From positions 8,928,001 through 8,992,000 of the forward strand of contig JAWUZG010000001.1 of the NCBI GenBank assembly GCA_036785705.1: a stretch of DNA of 64,000 nt, read 5' to 3'. Position 1 is the stretch's first letter. The number at the start of each line of letters is the position of its first letter. Source of the DNA: Acanthornis magna (taxonomy: Eukaryota > Chordata > Aves > Passeriformes > Acanthizidae). Shown piece after piece: positions 28,221-43,714 of this stretch. The translations under genes were made by a program, and so were the position numbers. The notes under the pieces were generated by a model, which was given only the letters and a program-made list of their open reading frames with translations, did not search any database and was not told where the DNA came from.

Positions 28221-31200
28221 TTAGAGACTGTTCCTTACGCACTGATGGAGGCAAATGTACACAAGGCTCTCATCCATGGTTTAAAAGCACACTCAAGCAA
28301 GGAAAAGCCTCTTTACTACATTGAAGCTGTATGTGTTTCTCTTTGGTTCACCCTGTTTCTGAAACTGTTTGCATGTATGGTCAGCTATTTTTAACAAGAC
28401 CGGTAATAATTGCTGTAAAATGTGACCAGAACACAGGCTCTGCAGACAAACTCACATGCACTAGAGGCACTTTATTCTAATGATTTGGAGAAGCTTTACA
28501 ATTTTCTTTCTAATTAACCTATCAATAGTGATGTCACTTAAACATTCCTTAGGAATATTATCTTCTCATTATTGCCAGAAAACAGGCTGCCCAATTTTAT
28601 AGCTCAGTTGTTCTTACACATGGATGGAGCGCCTGAATTAACTTGAACTGAAACAGATTTTTTAAAGAAACATTTTCCATACACACAAACTAATTTCATA
28701 ATTACATTTAAATCATCAATATTCCAATTTCAAAACATCAAGGGGGTGAAGCATTCAGTGTTTACTTTGTGCTTGCACATTGTAAGAAAATAATAGAGGA
28801 GCATTCTGCTTACCAAGTGGCGTTGGGTCAGGAGGAGAGCCAGTGGGTTTGGGTAGGCATTTATCCCAAACAGCATGGAAATTCAGCAAGGGTCATATTC
28901 TTTAGGAAGAAAGAAACACAATGCAAAATCGATGTGTATAAAATTTCCAGATTCATAGCTGCAAAGACTATGTTTCTTCAGAAGAAATACAGCTCAGACA
29001 GGAGCCAGACAAGCTTCCCAGGCTGTCTTGCCAGCACTCTTCAACCTTAAGCTGGTGAGAACATCTGGAGGACATAGGAGTAGATGACTCCTGCTTTGTA
29101 GTCTTTGCTGAAGACTGCCAGGAAGGTTGCAAACCAGAGCTGCTGCCAGTCTGGGGAGTGCCCCCCAGTGCAGGGCTTGCCTTTTGGGACGGGGAAAGGG
29201 TCCCTCCATCTGTTTCACATGAACGGCCATCAAACAGCTGCCAGCCTTGCCAAGGGTCACTGCGGCTCCACACAGGGTCCCATGCTGGCACCTTCAAAAT
29301 AAAGTTTATTATGTATATTTATTAAAGACTGTGAAAGCAGTCTGTGACTTTGTGAGGTTAAAATATTACATCTCAAGGGCTGTGCTCTCAAATGTCTTCC
29401 CTGCTGCTTGAGGGTTTAAATCTTGGTATTTAGGATATGTGTCCTCTCAGGGTGTCATGCAGACATTGTACATGAATGGCATGGGAGCTGAAGGTATTAT
29501 CATAGGGATGGCTAGCTCTCCAAGTTCAGGGAATTGTTTTTTCTGTTAACTTTTTAACAGAAATCAAAGCAAAAAGTTTAACATGACCAGGGACCTAAAT
29601 GCCATGCAAAACTATAATGTTGCTACACTGAAGTTTATCTTTTAAAATATTCTGATGTTTCGTCTGAAAAGCTGCATATGTCCACAGAAGGCAGCTTTGT
29701 GAAATACCTATTAAAAATAACTGTCTGATATTGAAATGTGTGACTTTCCGCAAAAGGAAATAATGCCACGAGGTCATACCCACTAAAATAATTACACTCA
29801 AAGCTTGATGCTGCAACACCTAGGTTGGTTGGTGACCTACAAGATGAAGAGGGAAGATTAAATGTGTCAGAATTATATCCTAACAGTTTACAGAGAAAGT
29901 AAAAAAGTAACAAGATAACATAAATATATTTAAGGAAACATGAAGAACTGGAAAAAAGTATGTCCACTGCCCACTGAGAATGTGGAGCATTTCTTTGTAT
30001 CAGTCTCCATTGAGATGTTCAGAAGAAACATAAACAAATTACTGTAAATCAGAATAAGGAGAAAACTGCTTAAAGCATACTTAGATTCAGCTTTGCAGAA
30101 CTTGCTGATGTTTGTCTATGCTCAGTGACTAAGGGAATAACTTTATAGACTATTAGTAATTATGTCCAAGAATTCATGGAGAACAAGAAAGTTAGAAGTA
30201 GACTAGAGAAAGCAAAACATATACCCTGTTTTTAACGTCAAATAGTGAAAACTTCCTGTATTTTTCATACTCAGAAATAATCTGTGACAAGTTATCAAAG
30301 AGTTGAGAAAGTTCTCCAACATGTGAGTTGTGGAAAGCAAATCTTGTCACACGGGTCTAATTTTCCTTTCTTATGTCTGATTTTCATTCTTATTTCTATG
30401 TGGAAAAAGGGGGAGGAGAATGTACAATCTTCTTTTCACCTTTCAGCACTACCTTCTATGAAATTCACATAAAAAGGATGAGAAAAAAGGCTCTAGGGGG
30501 AATCTCTTTTAAAGTGGTTACTGACAATAATTCCTCTCAAAGGCTGCTCTGAATGGTTTGCTCCTTAGTAGTAATTACAAATGTGGTTCTGAGGTGTCTG
30601 AACCAAACCAACTCAATTCAATATTTCATTAATAATTGGAGACCCACTGATAAATAATAAAATAAAATTTGCTAACATCAGTGTGGCAGTATTCATAGGG
30701 AATTAAAAGACTTCGACAAACAGACTATTTCAAAATAAAAATTATGTACTAAAGCAGTCAGTCTGATAAAATTCACCAAAATGCTCTGTGCTCAGTTTAG
30801 GGCAGAGAAATCAGATGCATGATGTAAAACAGGAGATAACTGTTGGGGATAATCTCTGAATCCAAACTGACCATGAGTTGCAAATCTGACTTGTTACAAA
30901 AAGGCAAAGGATTTGTTCTGGGAACATTACCAGTAAGTGTGGAAAGTATGTTATCATTATGATCTGTTCTGCCTACTTCCCACCTTCATAATATCTCCCA
31001 ATTGGAGACTGTGAACAGACATGGAAGGATCCAGAAGAGAAGTATAGATAAATGCCATGTGATATAAACTGCAGGAATTAACTTTTGATCCTAAAAAGAG
31101 AAATGACGATCTCATATAACAGACAGATGTTATGCTTGCAATTACCTCTGGCCTCATCTTGGTGCATCTTTAATATGGGGGTATAGCTAAGATCCTCTTA

Positions 31201-31821
31201 AAAAATCACTGGATTTAGAAAAGACAGAAATAGCTCCACAAATCTAAAAATAGATTCCACAACAGAAAAGTTGAGGGAGAAAGCACATTTGAATGCCTGG
31301 ACAAAGAGAAAACATGCAGCAGGGTTTCCTCCCATATCAGCCATAAGAAAATCGACACCCTCAAGGGAAGGGAAGGGGAGGTTCCCTTCAAGGTTTAGCC
31401 ATAGGAAAAAACCCAAGAATTGTACCTTGTGGGGACTCATGGGCAACCACTCCTCAGCCAAGGTTTTCTCTTTTGTATGGATTTCCAGATATGAGTGTAA
31501 AGTCTAATGGAAGCTTTTCTCAGGGTAAGAGTGTTGGCTACTTTTCCTTGTTGTTTTCCTCATCTAATCAGAGCTGGGCTTGTGCTGCAAAGGCCAGGCA
31601 ATTCTGCTGTACATCAGTCAGCAAAAGGCACAAAAGCAAGGAGCACAATTAACCCACTGCTCCTGCAACTATTCATTATACCTCTGGTCTCAGCCTTCTG
31701 ATGTAGATTTCAGAGCACCTAATTTTTGCACTTATTTCTCTCCCCTCCTTCAGTCACATAACCAAGATGCTCACCTTTTTTTAAGCTTTCCCACGTTATT
31801 TGCACGTAATATTTTGTACAA

Positions 31822-31882
31822 AAAGGAAATATCAAATCAACTACAATATTTTATAATGAAAGGAAATATCAAATCAGCTACA
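31822..31882 (+). repeat. Direct repeat, two 24-bp copies 37 bp apart
   Basis: The copies at 31822-31845 and 31859-31882 read 'aaaggaaatatcaaatca' followed by actaca or gctaca, differing at one position. This is a local tandem duplication in the intron, with no function indicated. Confidence 0.8.
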
Positions 31883-34526
31883 TGCTGCCTACAGAGAAAA
31901 GAAATTCTAGTTCACAAAAATACAGAAAAGGTTACATTAATACAAGATAGTTCCTGCATAGTGACCAATGAAAACAGAAGAAAGGCAAACAACAAAGGAA
32001 AAATGTGACATTAACTTAACCTTTTTACATATTAAACTGTATTAAAATCTTTCTGTCTTGCTGCTCTGGAGTGCAGAGGATTTTATTTGAAGGACTGTAT
32101 GTTCTCTACACAGCTTTCGCTTCTCATTTTAAAAGCTATTCATCAAGGAGTGTTAAAAACACCTCTTTCATTTGATCTAATCTGGCACTTCTCTCAAAAC
32201 ATGCTAACAAGAACATTTTAAACACCTGCAAAATATGGTCTACCCAGGCAATGTAGCACAAAAAAAAGAGTTGTCCTCAAGCCTTCCGAAAATCTGATTT
32301 TACTTTTACAGGATTTCTATGGGGTTTAATTGTTTCATGGCATTTAGAAACAAGTTTTCCCAACCTCATTGAATTTTGTCTGTATTTGGCCTGACTAATA
32401 TCCTTGTGGGGATGCTACAAATCCATCTTCTGTCTGTGTTACAAGAGAGGTGACACAGGTTTTCTCTTTTTGCTCTGAGTGTGTGCATCACCTGCATTCT
32501 CCAAAATTCAGGGGGATGCAGAGAGCCCTGGATGGCCAGACCTGGAGGAGATCTCACCGTGATCCAGAGGGCACCTGTGTTGTGTGTCAGTGTGGCCTGA
32601 AGGTCATCAGAAATGTTTTCAATTGTTTACTGCATGGTACAACCAAATGCTTGGTTCTTTTTAAATTCTTTTTAAGAGAGAAAATCTGCCGAGGAAGAAA
32701 TTTGCACTGCAAAAATAATACTGCACAAAATAATTCTGGATTTTTTTCCCCCACTGTTCATTCTGCAGCATTTTCAAAGTGCAATAGCAAGGCTAATGGG
32801 TTTTATTTGGATCAATGGCTTTTTAGTTAAGCAAAGTACCAGCATAGATTGCATACAGGATCCTGGGAGAGTTCCTAAAATAGGCTGAAGCTCCTATTAA
32901 CAAATTTCGAATTCCAATTGAGAAACACTGCCATAATACTTCTACTAGCACTCTTCGTGTCTCTGAGCAAAAGTAAGGACTAGATAACTTCTTGACATCC
33001 TTTTCAGTTTTCTTTGATGCCAGGAGTCGTGTTGACATTTCATACTGTGCACGTTTATTTGGTAAATACTACATTTCAACCTCAGGAAAGAAGAAAAACC
33101 TCTGAAGGATTACACTTTTAGCTGACAGAAGTACAATTGTAGCAAAGAAAACATACAAAATAGAAGACATTTCAATGTCCAAGGCCAGCTAAGAGACAGT
33201 TCACAGTCTTGTGAGAGGAAACGGAAGTGCCCATCACCTTGAAGTGCGTATAATCTCCTTAAACTCCTCTCTAGGATATTTAGGCATTGTTGTTTCAGGG
33301 TGGTGAAAACACACTGTCAGGAAGCCCTAGGTGCACACTGAGGCAGGTTTGATCCTGCTGAGCAGATGTGTTCCTCTGGCACTGATAAATGACTGTGCTG
33401 ACCCACTCATGCCCCGCTCCTGGCTGCCCATCACCCGCACCTCTGCCAGCCCCAGGAGCTCATCCCTCCTCTGCCTTTCACTGGGGCCACCCTTCCCTTG
33501 GGGCTGGGAGGCTTCTGCAAAGCTCAGCCTCCAAAGGCTGTGGTGGTGTCACACGAGGCTCACATGGCCCCTCGCTGCGTTGCTGTTGAAATCTCTCAGC
33601 AGGAGGAATCACAGCAGACTGTGCAGCTGCTGCTCCCTACAGGTGCTCTCTGACCGGGCACAGCAGAAAGCAGCTGCTCCCCTACTGAAGGACAAGGATT
33701 CCAGCATGGAAAATCAGCCAAAACCAAAACATGCAGGCTGGAGGCAAAACCAGGGAAATTGGGGTGGATGGGAGATGCAGACATCAGTGCCACATTTTAC
33801 TGCTGAAGAAACAGAGGCAGAAAAATAATAATGAAGCCGACTCTGACTGGAAAGCTGGCCAGGAGATGAGTGGCAGAAATCTGTAATCAGAACCCTGGAG
33901 TCAGCTGCTCTAACTAGACAGCTCAGCCACAGGCTGTGCTTACTCCCAGCAAAAAGCTCCTGTCGTTAAATATTTCAAAGCATGCTTTTTGAGCTCCAGC
34001 AAACCTGCCTGTCCTGTGTCATAGCAGTAACCTTTGTTTAATGGTGTGCTTCATAACTACTCTTAATTTAGTGTGAAACTTTACTATCAAGATTTGGAAA
34101 TTCAAATGGTGGCAGTTTATATTGGTGCTTTGAACCTCTCTTTTTTCTCTATGAAAACAGCAAGTGCAACAAAGCTCTTCTCAGGCTCACACAACACTGC
34201 CTGTTACGGTGTAGCACGGATAATGTTCCAGTGATTCTGCCATATCAAGCAATTCAACAAAGCCTATTACATGTAGAAGATGTGAGGCAAGTTACAAAGG
34301 GATTACACTGATTTCAGCAGAAGACAAGAAGCATTTGATATACCATATTCAGAATCCACTTTGGAGGTTATTTGATCTGCCAGTAATATTCCTCAGATAG
34401 ACAGGAACAAATTTACCTTGATGTGTCTGTCTGTCATTCAAGTAACCTGTGATCCATTGAATATGTCTCTTTCTGAAACGCTCATTTTACTGCAATTCTG
34501 TCTGACTCAATATTCTTCTTACCTGA

Positions 34527-34736
<210 letters not shown>

Positions 34737-36348
34737 TAAGTAGCAGTTGCAGATATTTATATATTGTCATTTCCTGGGGCACATTAAGTATCAGCTGAAG
34801 TGCTTACCTGAGTAGAGGCAGACTTACCCACATGTTTAAGTGTTTCCTTGGCCAAGCCCGTGGGTGTGTGCACATCACTGTCCTCTGCTGCCCTCCTGAC
34901 ACAGGCAGAATCTTTGAAGATGTGCATTGGAGGACGCACTACGAACCTCTTAGGGGACATCTCTGAGTGTGCTGGGAGTTGCTGATTTGTCTATAAACTC
35001 TCCTTTTCTTCCTTTATTGGTACTTCTCTGCACATTTTGAATCACAGCAGATGATCTTGTTGCCATGCAATTGAGCAGCTCAGGTTGAAACTCAAAGCAC
35101 TATCAAGAATGTACTCCTTTCTTTGACAGATTTGCCCATTGTATTATCTCTGACAAAAAACATGGATGATCAATTAGAAGCCAGTTATGAACTTAAAACA
35201 TGAGGTTTTGCTCATTGTGGTGAGAAAACAGGACCCATTCTTCTTATGTTTTGTTTCAGAGGGACTTCTGGGACTTTTTTCAGTATTTAAAAAAGTGTGA
35301 GTCATTTAGATGATATAGAAACCTTATTTCATAACTGAAATGACAAGAAGTAAAAATAAATTATCCAAAGGTAATTTCAAAGACAAAGAGTTCTTTCTTA
35401 AAACTGAAATCAGGGCTTACTCTATAGTGTGGTGTGGCAGTTTAATATATTTACATAAGTTCTATGATGTGCACCTCTGGGCCTTAAATCTCTCAGGAAA
35501 AGGACTTATTTTTTAATGAAAAGTCCTTGACTTCTTTATGCTAGGAGGTCCAAAAACTCTACTAAAATTTTTTTACTGTTACTTTTGAAGTTCCAGAATG
35601 CCTTCCCATTAGAATCAGAAATTACAGTCACATAAAAATTCAAATACTTCGGCTTAACTCTAGGTTCAGGTGAGCCTTTGTTGCTGACATAAATTCATTA
35701 CCTCTGTTAAAGTCAGCTCCACTGAAAGTCAGTCCCAGCTGTCAATACACATGGTAATTGCACTGTTTTCTTCTCTAAACTAGAGCTAATTCTGTGGCTG
35801 AGCCAATATTCAGGGCAGTGTAAGATGCATTTTTTAGAGCTCTCAAGAGCTTCTGAATGAGGGCAGAAAAGATGGGCTGTAGCCCATTCATCTGGTAATA
35901 AAGTTAATGATTTATACTTTTGGTGAGTAGAAATAAATCCAAAATAGCTTTCAGTGGTTCTTATAAAATGGTTCTAAGATATTTAATATCAATTTTAACC
36001 ACTGTATAATCCTTTCAGAGAGTCTTCCAACAGAAATTTAGGTCACCTCCAAAACTGTTTTATGAGGAGAGGTGCATCATTTTTAATGAAAGAACAAACA
36101 AATGTCCAGGACTGATATAGTGGTAGTAATCCTTCTCAAATAGCTGAACTAGATACCAGCAGTTCTCTGGTTCTTCAGAAAGCAGTTTAATCCAAGGTAG
36201 GTCCAGGAAGCTACTATGAGCAAAGGATCAGTTGCAGTTCAGACCCATTCCAGATCTGACTTTCTTAAGGTCCCAGTTCCAAATGGTACTTAAATCCAAA
36301 ATAAATTTCTGTTATTTACATAATCTTATAAATCTCTACCTTATGCCA

Positions 36349-36521
36349 GAGAAAAAAAAAATTTAAAAAAACAAAAAACAGAAAAAAAACCAACCCAAAA
36401 AAAGCAAACAAAAAAAAACCAACCAAAAAACCCCACAAAAAACCCCAAAAATGAAACAAAAAAATAAAAAACAAAACAAAACAAAATGCACCAACCAACC
36501 AAAAAAACCCAAACAAAAAAA
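36349..36521 (+). repeat. A-rich low-complexity tract (AAAAC/AACC units)
   Basis: Runs of A interrupted by C pairs (aaccaacc, caaaacaaaa) extend for about 170 bp. The Phe/Leu-rich frame on the - strand here is a by-product of low complexity. No adjoining retroposed body or target duplication is visible. Confidence 0.9.
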
Positions 36522-39500
36522 CTTCAGTGTAAATAGCATTGATTTAGAGAAACAGGTCTTCCAAAATGTGCACAAGCCTTCTCTTCCACAGAAGATGAGT
36601 AGAAAATCCAGACACAGCATTGTTTCAAGCCAAGCTCACCATTTGAAGAGGCATCTAGAATACTTAGCATTAGTGGTTTAAAAGTGTGGATTATTGGGAA
36701 ATTAAAGCTGCTACTAAGAAGTGCTGTTTAATCCGGCCATTTTCCAAGCTGCATCTCCATCTTACAGCTCTGTAAGAGCTCCTCCATAGGAGGAGAACTA
36801 TGTAGCTGTGCTTGGAAGTCCCTTTGTCCTACTGCACCGAAAAAGGAGTGAAGGTGTTCAGGAGTTACTTCATAGTGCACACACAACCTGCAGAGAGCAT
36901 CACAGCACAGGATAACATCTGCATGTCTGCAGTTCTTGGTCTGTGCTTTGTGCAGGCAGAGAAGTGTTAGTGCTGTATCCAGTCTGGAGGCAGAATGGGA
37001 GCAAAATAAGAAATTAACTGTTGAAATTAACTGAGATAATTAAAGTCCTCCCTAGGTCATTTCCCAAAGGTGTAAGGAATAGTCTAAGAACAAACAGAAG
37101 GTGCACCTGAATTCCAACAGCAGCCTGCCTAGGAAATTAAAAATAGAAATTAACAAACAGAACTAATTAAAACGGGAGGCCAGATCTCAAGGTTAAGTCA
37201 TCATGCTGTGAAGAACGTCTGTCAGAGACCCCCAGAAAGAAGATCTATTCCAAATAATGTAAAACTGAATGCATTGAAGATTTGTGACAGTAAGGACAAA
37301 GTGGTCCAGAGGACAGCAGATAAACTAGTCAATATTCAGTAGCTCCATCTTCCTTCAACCAGAATTTCACAGCTGAGATGTAACAAGACTAATTGGAGCT
37401 TTTTTAACTGAAATAATCAGTTGGGGATTTTTTTAGCAAGTACACGTCAGAAATATTTCTTGTACTCGTCAGGGTCCGGCTATGGAGAGCATCAGTGGGA
37501 AATGAGACTAAGTTGAGTATAAAAATGCAAGGCTGGCGGACAGAGCTGGTATTGGGACTGCAGTGGTGGTGTGCAGCAGAAGCCTAGGGAGAAACATAAC
37601 AATAGCACAAGTGTACCAGGGTCTTCTCCTGGATATTCCCTCTCAGTCCCTGACAGACTAAATGGTCAGGGGCTTCCCAAATCAGTTTTAATAATGCTGT
37701 GAATAAAGACTTTTCAAGCAGAAGCAACATTCAGATCACAGCATTAAAAAGGAGAAAACTTACCTAGAGCTACCATAAACCAGCCAGCCAAGACTGACCG
37801 TTGCATTATTGTCTTCAGTCTTCAATTTCTTGATTTTCCTTGTGTTTTAAACTCCAGTGCAATGTTTCTCTTAGTACAAAATATAGTGATATGTCTTAAG
37901 TGTAAGAAATATAAATGTTTGAATGATGATGTGATTGACATCAGTAAAAGCAATGTTTAGGAAAATTCATCAATGGTAAGAAAGTGATTTGTGAAAGAAA
38001 AGAATGTGTATTGAAAGAGAAGAAAGTACTCAGGAAAGAAACAAGGAATGAGCTCCTGCAAGGGTGTAAATCTCCTGAATGAGTTATGTCAGTTTATACT
38101 GCCTGGAAATCTGTCCATACAAGTACATCTTGCAAAATTCTGGCTGAGCTGAAGCACTGTTCAAACCTAGAATAAAAAATAAAGTGTGCTGCAAATGCAC
38201 TCCATTCCAGCTGCTGATTTTGCTTGAAAACAAATGCCAAAGATCCCAGAGCACTTCAGAGGCAGAAATCCCCTTGAAGTGGGCACAGTACCATCAGAAT
38301 GTAAGCAAAGGAGCACGGATATGATTAATGCTCCAAAACTCTAGCAGTTGCACAGCAGGGTGCAACAAAAGAAGCTCAGAAAACAGGTGTTTTATCATCC
38401 AGCATCTCAGACATGTTTGCTAAGGATGAGGATAGCCAGAGGAGCTGTGCTTGCACTGGAGGTGAATTATCACAGCTCATCCAAACCCCAGGAACATCAG
38501 CATCATGTTTCATAGGAAATAGTCTGGCAGCTATGTTCTCTGGAGAACCAAGTCATAGTAAGAAATCATATTAATGTGCAAGAAAGACTGGAAGTACTGC
38601 TGGGAATCCTCATCCTGAAATGCACTTAATGCCTGGTAAGCCTGGCTGGAAAGGGTGTGAGGTTTCATACATGTCACAGGACATAAAACTCAGAGTCATC
38701 ACTGCAGAGCCAAGCACTTCTCACATCAGCATTGAAAACAGTTTGAATAAAGTGATGGATGAAGACTTTTCTTGCAGTAGCTGCCTAATTTCCTGTGTAT
38801 GCCCCTACCTAAGAGTTTACTGAGTTCAGCAGGAGCTACTGGGTGCACAGAAGTTCTAAAAATCTGTCTGTTCACACTGGGAGCCTCATTACAGATACTC
38901 ATATATTTCAGGCCTTGGTCGTAACTACGTGAACACTATGAGAAGGACATGCACTTTGCATAGCCAAACACTGGGATGAAGTGTCATCCTTAAAGGCAAA
39001 ATGTGGGAAAACTGCTCACAAAATCCCAAAATAGTAAAATTAAAGAGGAAGTTAAACTAACAAATCAGTCTCTCTATGCAGCTGTGAGTTCTGCAAGAAG
39101 CAGTTACCTCTAATGACTGATAAGCCCCAGAAAACTACAGTTATATGTGGGAACAACTACTGTTTTCTCTAAATATCTTTGGAGGAAGTTTCCTGGGAAA
39201 GTCTGTGATGTTTCACTCTCGGTTCCAGTAGTCCTGGCAGCTTGTTTCTTCTGGCTTACTGCTTCTGGCCTTTCCTGACTGGAGATTTTATTACTCAGAG
39301 TACATTAAAATATGGAAGTTCTTAGAAGTATCTGAAAGCAATGAGTCTTGTAATCAAATGACAACAATCAAGATGTAATGGTGGAGAAGAATGAGGCAGG
39401 TTAACACCTGTAGGTGGACTCCAACCCTCCAGCCAGGCATAACCCCCTGCCCCAGCTGCTTTCTATCTGGCGGTGTGGAGGGAGCAAAAACACTGAATTT

Positions 39501-42500
39501 CACCTGAGGAACATCTGGAAGAAACTAATTCGATTCCCTTCCTGCTTTCAGGACTACAGAATTATCCCTCAGGTTTGATACCAGGTTTCTATCAAGTTTC
39601 TCTTAGTTTTAAGTTGCTTAAAACCTCCTGCAGGAAGTTGTAAGTTTTAGAGACTGCAGCCCATTTACACTGAGATTTTGGAAAACCTTTTCACTGCTCT
39701 ATCTTGGACATCCAGATCTGGCCCTGAGCACACTAGATCACACCAACAGATAAACAGAGCTGTGGGAACTGGAATCACTGAGGTTTGGAGAGCAAGGAAT
39801 CTGCATCCTGTGGTGATGGTTGGTGCCTTATGCATTTACACCATGATGGTCCCTTTCTCTCTCCTCCCCCGCTTTGTTTGGCTCTGTTGCAAGACATGTC
39901 CTGGGCTTGCATTGTGTATTTTTGGAATCTCTGTTGCTTCACACAGTGCTAAGTTGTGTACACAGCTCACCCCATGGGTTCCTTATACCCAGATGGTTTT
40001 ACAGAACTAGAGTTTAGGTTCAGTTTTGGCTGTTTAGGGGAGGAAGAGTAAAGTTTCAGTTTATACAAATTGCTGGTTAACAGATCAAAGCTATTTTGCA
40101 GTAAGTCATTTTTAAGGGGCCTTGAAGAAACTCTTATCTCCTGCTTCAGCACTGCCCCAGCAACAAAACCAAAAAATGTCAGAGTTGATACCAATACAAG
40201 GATTTTTCATGCAAGTAAATTGGCACAGTTCTTAAATGCATTAAACCCTTTGCTTTTGATTTGTTATGACTCCTTCAGGAAGCACCTCAAGATGTACTCC
40301 ATAGCCATAGTCCAGGTGAATTTATGTCCTGAATATATATGTACAGTAGTTTCAATAATCCACTAATATTTAGACTTACAGCATGCTTATTTGTCTTAGC
40401 TTTACAGAAATACTTCTTTCCTGTTATGTATAAACTTTTTACTCAGTTGTTCTAAACTTACTAAGAATTCTCTGCTCTAACAATAGTGAAATGTCTGTAT
40501 GTCACTGGTTCTGTTAATTCTAATGATTGGTCCTAGGCTGTTCCTCCCCTTCCTTTAGGAATGGTACCTTCCAGTCTCTCCATGTGCATGAAAAGTGACA
40601 AGCATGGGTCCCCATATTTCTACTTATTGGGCCACCCTAAAGACACGGTTTGTAAACTCTGCATGTATATTATCTTTCTAATACATTTTGTTTCTCACAA
40701 CTGTTAATAGAGTATTTTCCAACTTTTTTCTTACATGCTAGCTTGCTTAATAGTTTCTACAGTATTCAACTTTTCTTTCGTAACTGATTATCTAAGACAT
40801 CAAAGCAGCTATGCATTCTAAAAATGTCTTTTAATATACTAAATAATGAGTTTTGCATGTTACACTGCTGCTAGTGCGTAGGTCTGCTGTATACCCGCTT
40901 TTTCTCATGACAAAAATTAGTCTTCTGAATATGACTGTTCAGGTAGAAAATCTTAAACTTCTGAGTTTAAGCCATAATTTTCCTCTTCTTATGGCACTTG
41001 GCTTGCAAAAATATTAGCAATATGAAGGTGGAAGTTAGGTGCTGATCTCAAACAATATTTATGTACAGCCTCTTGAAGAAATAACAAATGTAAAATTGAA
41101 CACATTTTGAAACATACTGTAAGGCAGTACTCATTCATTAACCCTGTGGTTTTGCTGAATTTACACAAAGCACTTTGCTCTTGATTTCAAGGTATTTTCT
41201 TCATAGAATCTGATCCAACTGCACAGATTGTTCAGATACATCTAATCTGTAATACAGAGTCATGGCCCACATATGATACTTGGAAAGAAAGGAAAAGAAA
41301 GACTTTTTTTTTTCTGTTTTCTTATTGATTGCTGTCATCACAGAAAGCATAGCAGTGTCCAGATGCATTCAGCTCTGTCTGCTGCTGACTTTGCACAATG
41401 TAGGATATTTGCTACAATTATAAGGACAGACTCACACGTTGAAGTAGACAGGTTGGAAATAGAAAATTATTTATACCCAGAGATGTTCTCCAAGCCTTTG
41501 AGCTTCAAGCAGCTCCTCCAGTGTGATGCTCACAGGATTCCTACCCCCAGCACCCAGGCACTAAACTGGGCTTAAGTTAACAGTCTTGTGCGTGCAAATC
41601 CAGGTAATCTAACCGATGTATTTCCAGTTAGAGCTTATTGCTGATCTGTGCCTATAAGTAAGATTTTTTTTGAGCACAGACCCATCCCTATACTTTGTTG
41701 CTGCAGAGCTGGATGCATCAAGAGGCTATTTGGAAATGTTCCCATGTAGTTCAAGTGTCTATGTCACCTTCAGAGACCTCCTATGCATGGAGTTCCTGCA
41801 TCATATAGAAATGTTATTTCACCATTCCTTGTATTCTCACCTTACCTCTGTTTTGTTCTTCACTAAACGTAGCACAGAGAGGTTAGATAGCCAGGCTGGC
41901 GTTAGGGCCATTTTACAAGTCCCAGTTGTCAGCCCAATGAACTGCAGTTCCAACACAAGCTCTACAAATTTATAAGCACAACTTTCTGGGCATCATCTTT
42001 ATTTTTCCTCCTACAAAAAAACATACACTGGAAATAAATCTTTTTCCTGAAATAAATAAAAATGTAAATACTCTATATATATAGCTATATATAAAAGTTA
42101 GTTTTGCAGAGTCACCCAGCTGTGAATGGTTCTCATTTATTTGGCAGGTAGTGTTGCAACAAAATTTTTTTCTCAGTATAATGTATCCAGAAAATCAAAA
42201 GCACTTTAGTTCTGGTCAACACCAAAACCAAAATGCATGACTGATAAAAAAGCAATGTCATGTCAAATGAAAATATGTTTGTTATAAAATGTTTCCATTT
42301 CAGGTGTTTTTAATGAAAAAGTTCGGAGGGGAAGGATTTTCCTGAAGAGCCCATTTTGATGGGGCTTATCCCAACCAGAAATGTGGCTGTGCTACTATTC
42401 ATTAGAGCACTGAGCAAGGAGTCAAATTTCCTGATGCAGAACAGATAAATTGACCATTCTAGTATGCCTTAGGAGAAGCCCTACCATAACATCATAGTGC

Positions 42501-43714
42501 AGTCTCTTATGAGAGCACATTTCACCCAAAGGAATTTTTTTATACAACTCTTTTGTGTAAATAATCAATTCTGGAATATGATCAGCAGGCTTACTTGAAC
42601 TTAGATAGAGCACAGGAGAGATGCAGGTAGTTTGGAGGGTACATCCAGATCAAGTGATACAGGCCTGGGCTTCCTGGCACCATGGGTTTGGTAGCCCTTA
42701 CTAGTAACCACTGCATTTATATTTGCAAAAAATATTAAAAATTGGGAGCTTATACTGTGGGTTTGTTGTTTGAATATAGTTATATCCTTCAGAAATGTCC
42801 GGTTTGCAGTCTGCTACAAACTCCATTTTTCTATTTCTTTAACTTTATTAGAATGTCTGAAGCTTTTACGTTTGTCTAATAAATGGCTAAAGCATCTTGG
42901 CCTATACTTTGAAGCCAGATGCTCCTATCTGTTCAGAGTACTGATCAGATAATCCAATTCATCCTATTTTTAATGCTCATGTTATAAATCTCCAGAGCTG
43001 AGGTCGGGTGTTATTTGAAACTTCAACTACCCCATATAACATTCATCTGATGTGAGTACAAAAATCAATAGTCATTTTGGAAAAGTGCCCTTTCTGCCTG
43101 TGACCACCTTGGTGGAACTACAAACATTCATTCATATTCCAGCTGCATTTCCAATACCACCGTCTTATTTCTAGCAATACCAACTTAATTTCTGAAACCT
43201 GCGGTGTGTAAAAAAAAAAAAAAACCAACCCCTAACTAAATGAACGAATATACTGGTTAATAAAATTGGTCTAAAACCATCAGGCAATTTGAATATGGGC
43301 TCCCAAAGGTTCTAGAATGTTTTATTGCTATGGGTAAAAACTATTCAAGGGCAAAATTGAATATTAAAACCTGCTTTACAAACATGTCTTTAGTATTTAA
43401 TAAATATGTAGCAGCTGGCAGAAAAGTAGAACATCCTTCTATTAAATAATGGTGGATGTGTATGTATATGTGGGTGCATATAGTTATTTCTGTCTTTTAG
43501 CAAATTTCTATTTTAAAATATATGTAAACCTTTTATATACATATCCCTTGATATAGAAATAGAAAACACAGTCTTGGAAGAGAGAGGGACACATGGAATG
43601 ACACTTTCAGTTTTGTGGCAATGACTTTGAGCTTCCAGGAAGGCAATACCTTTTCTTCACTTTTTAAATGCAAAAATACTAAACATTGCTTTGGCAATTA
43701 CACTCCCAGTAGCT

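Noticed and set aside
28990..29310. GC-richer patch ending in AATAAA, possible alternative terminal exon or lncRNA end
   Set aside because: No convincing acceptor plus coding continuity with MAGI2 and no recognised product; a lone AATAAA is expected by chance in AT-rich introns.
33331..33828. 165-codon + strand frame
   Set aside because: No recognisable domain or splice structure; lies in a GC-richer patch of a MAGI2 intron. Could be an unrecognised repeat or exon but nothing supports coding.
36316..36620. Phe-rich hydrophobic frames on the - strand
   Set aside because: Produced by the A-rich low-complexity tract; not a membrane protein gene.
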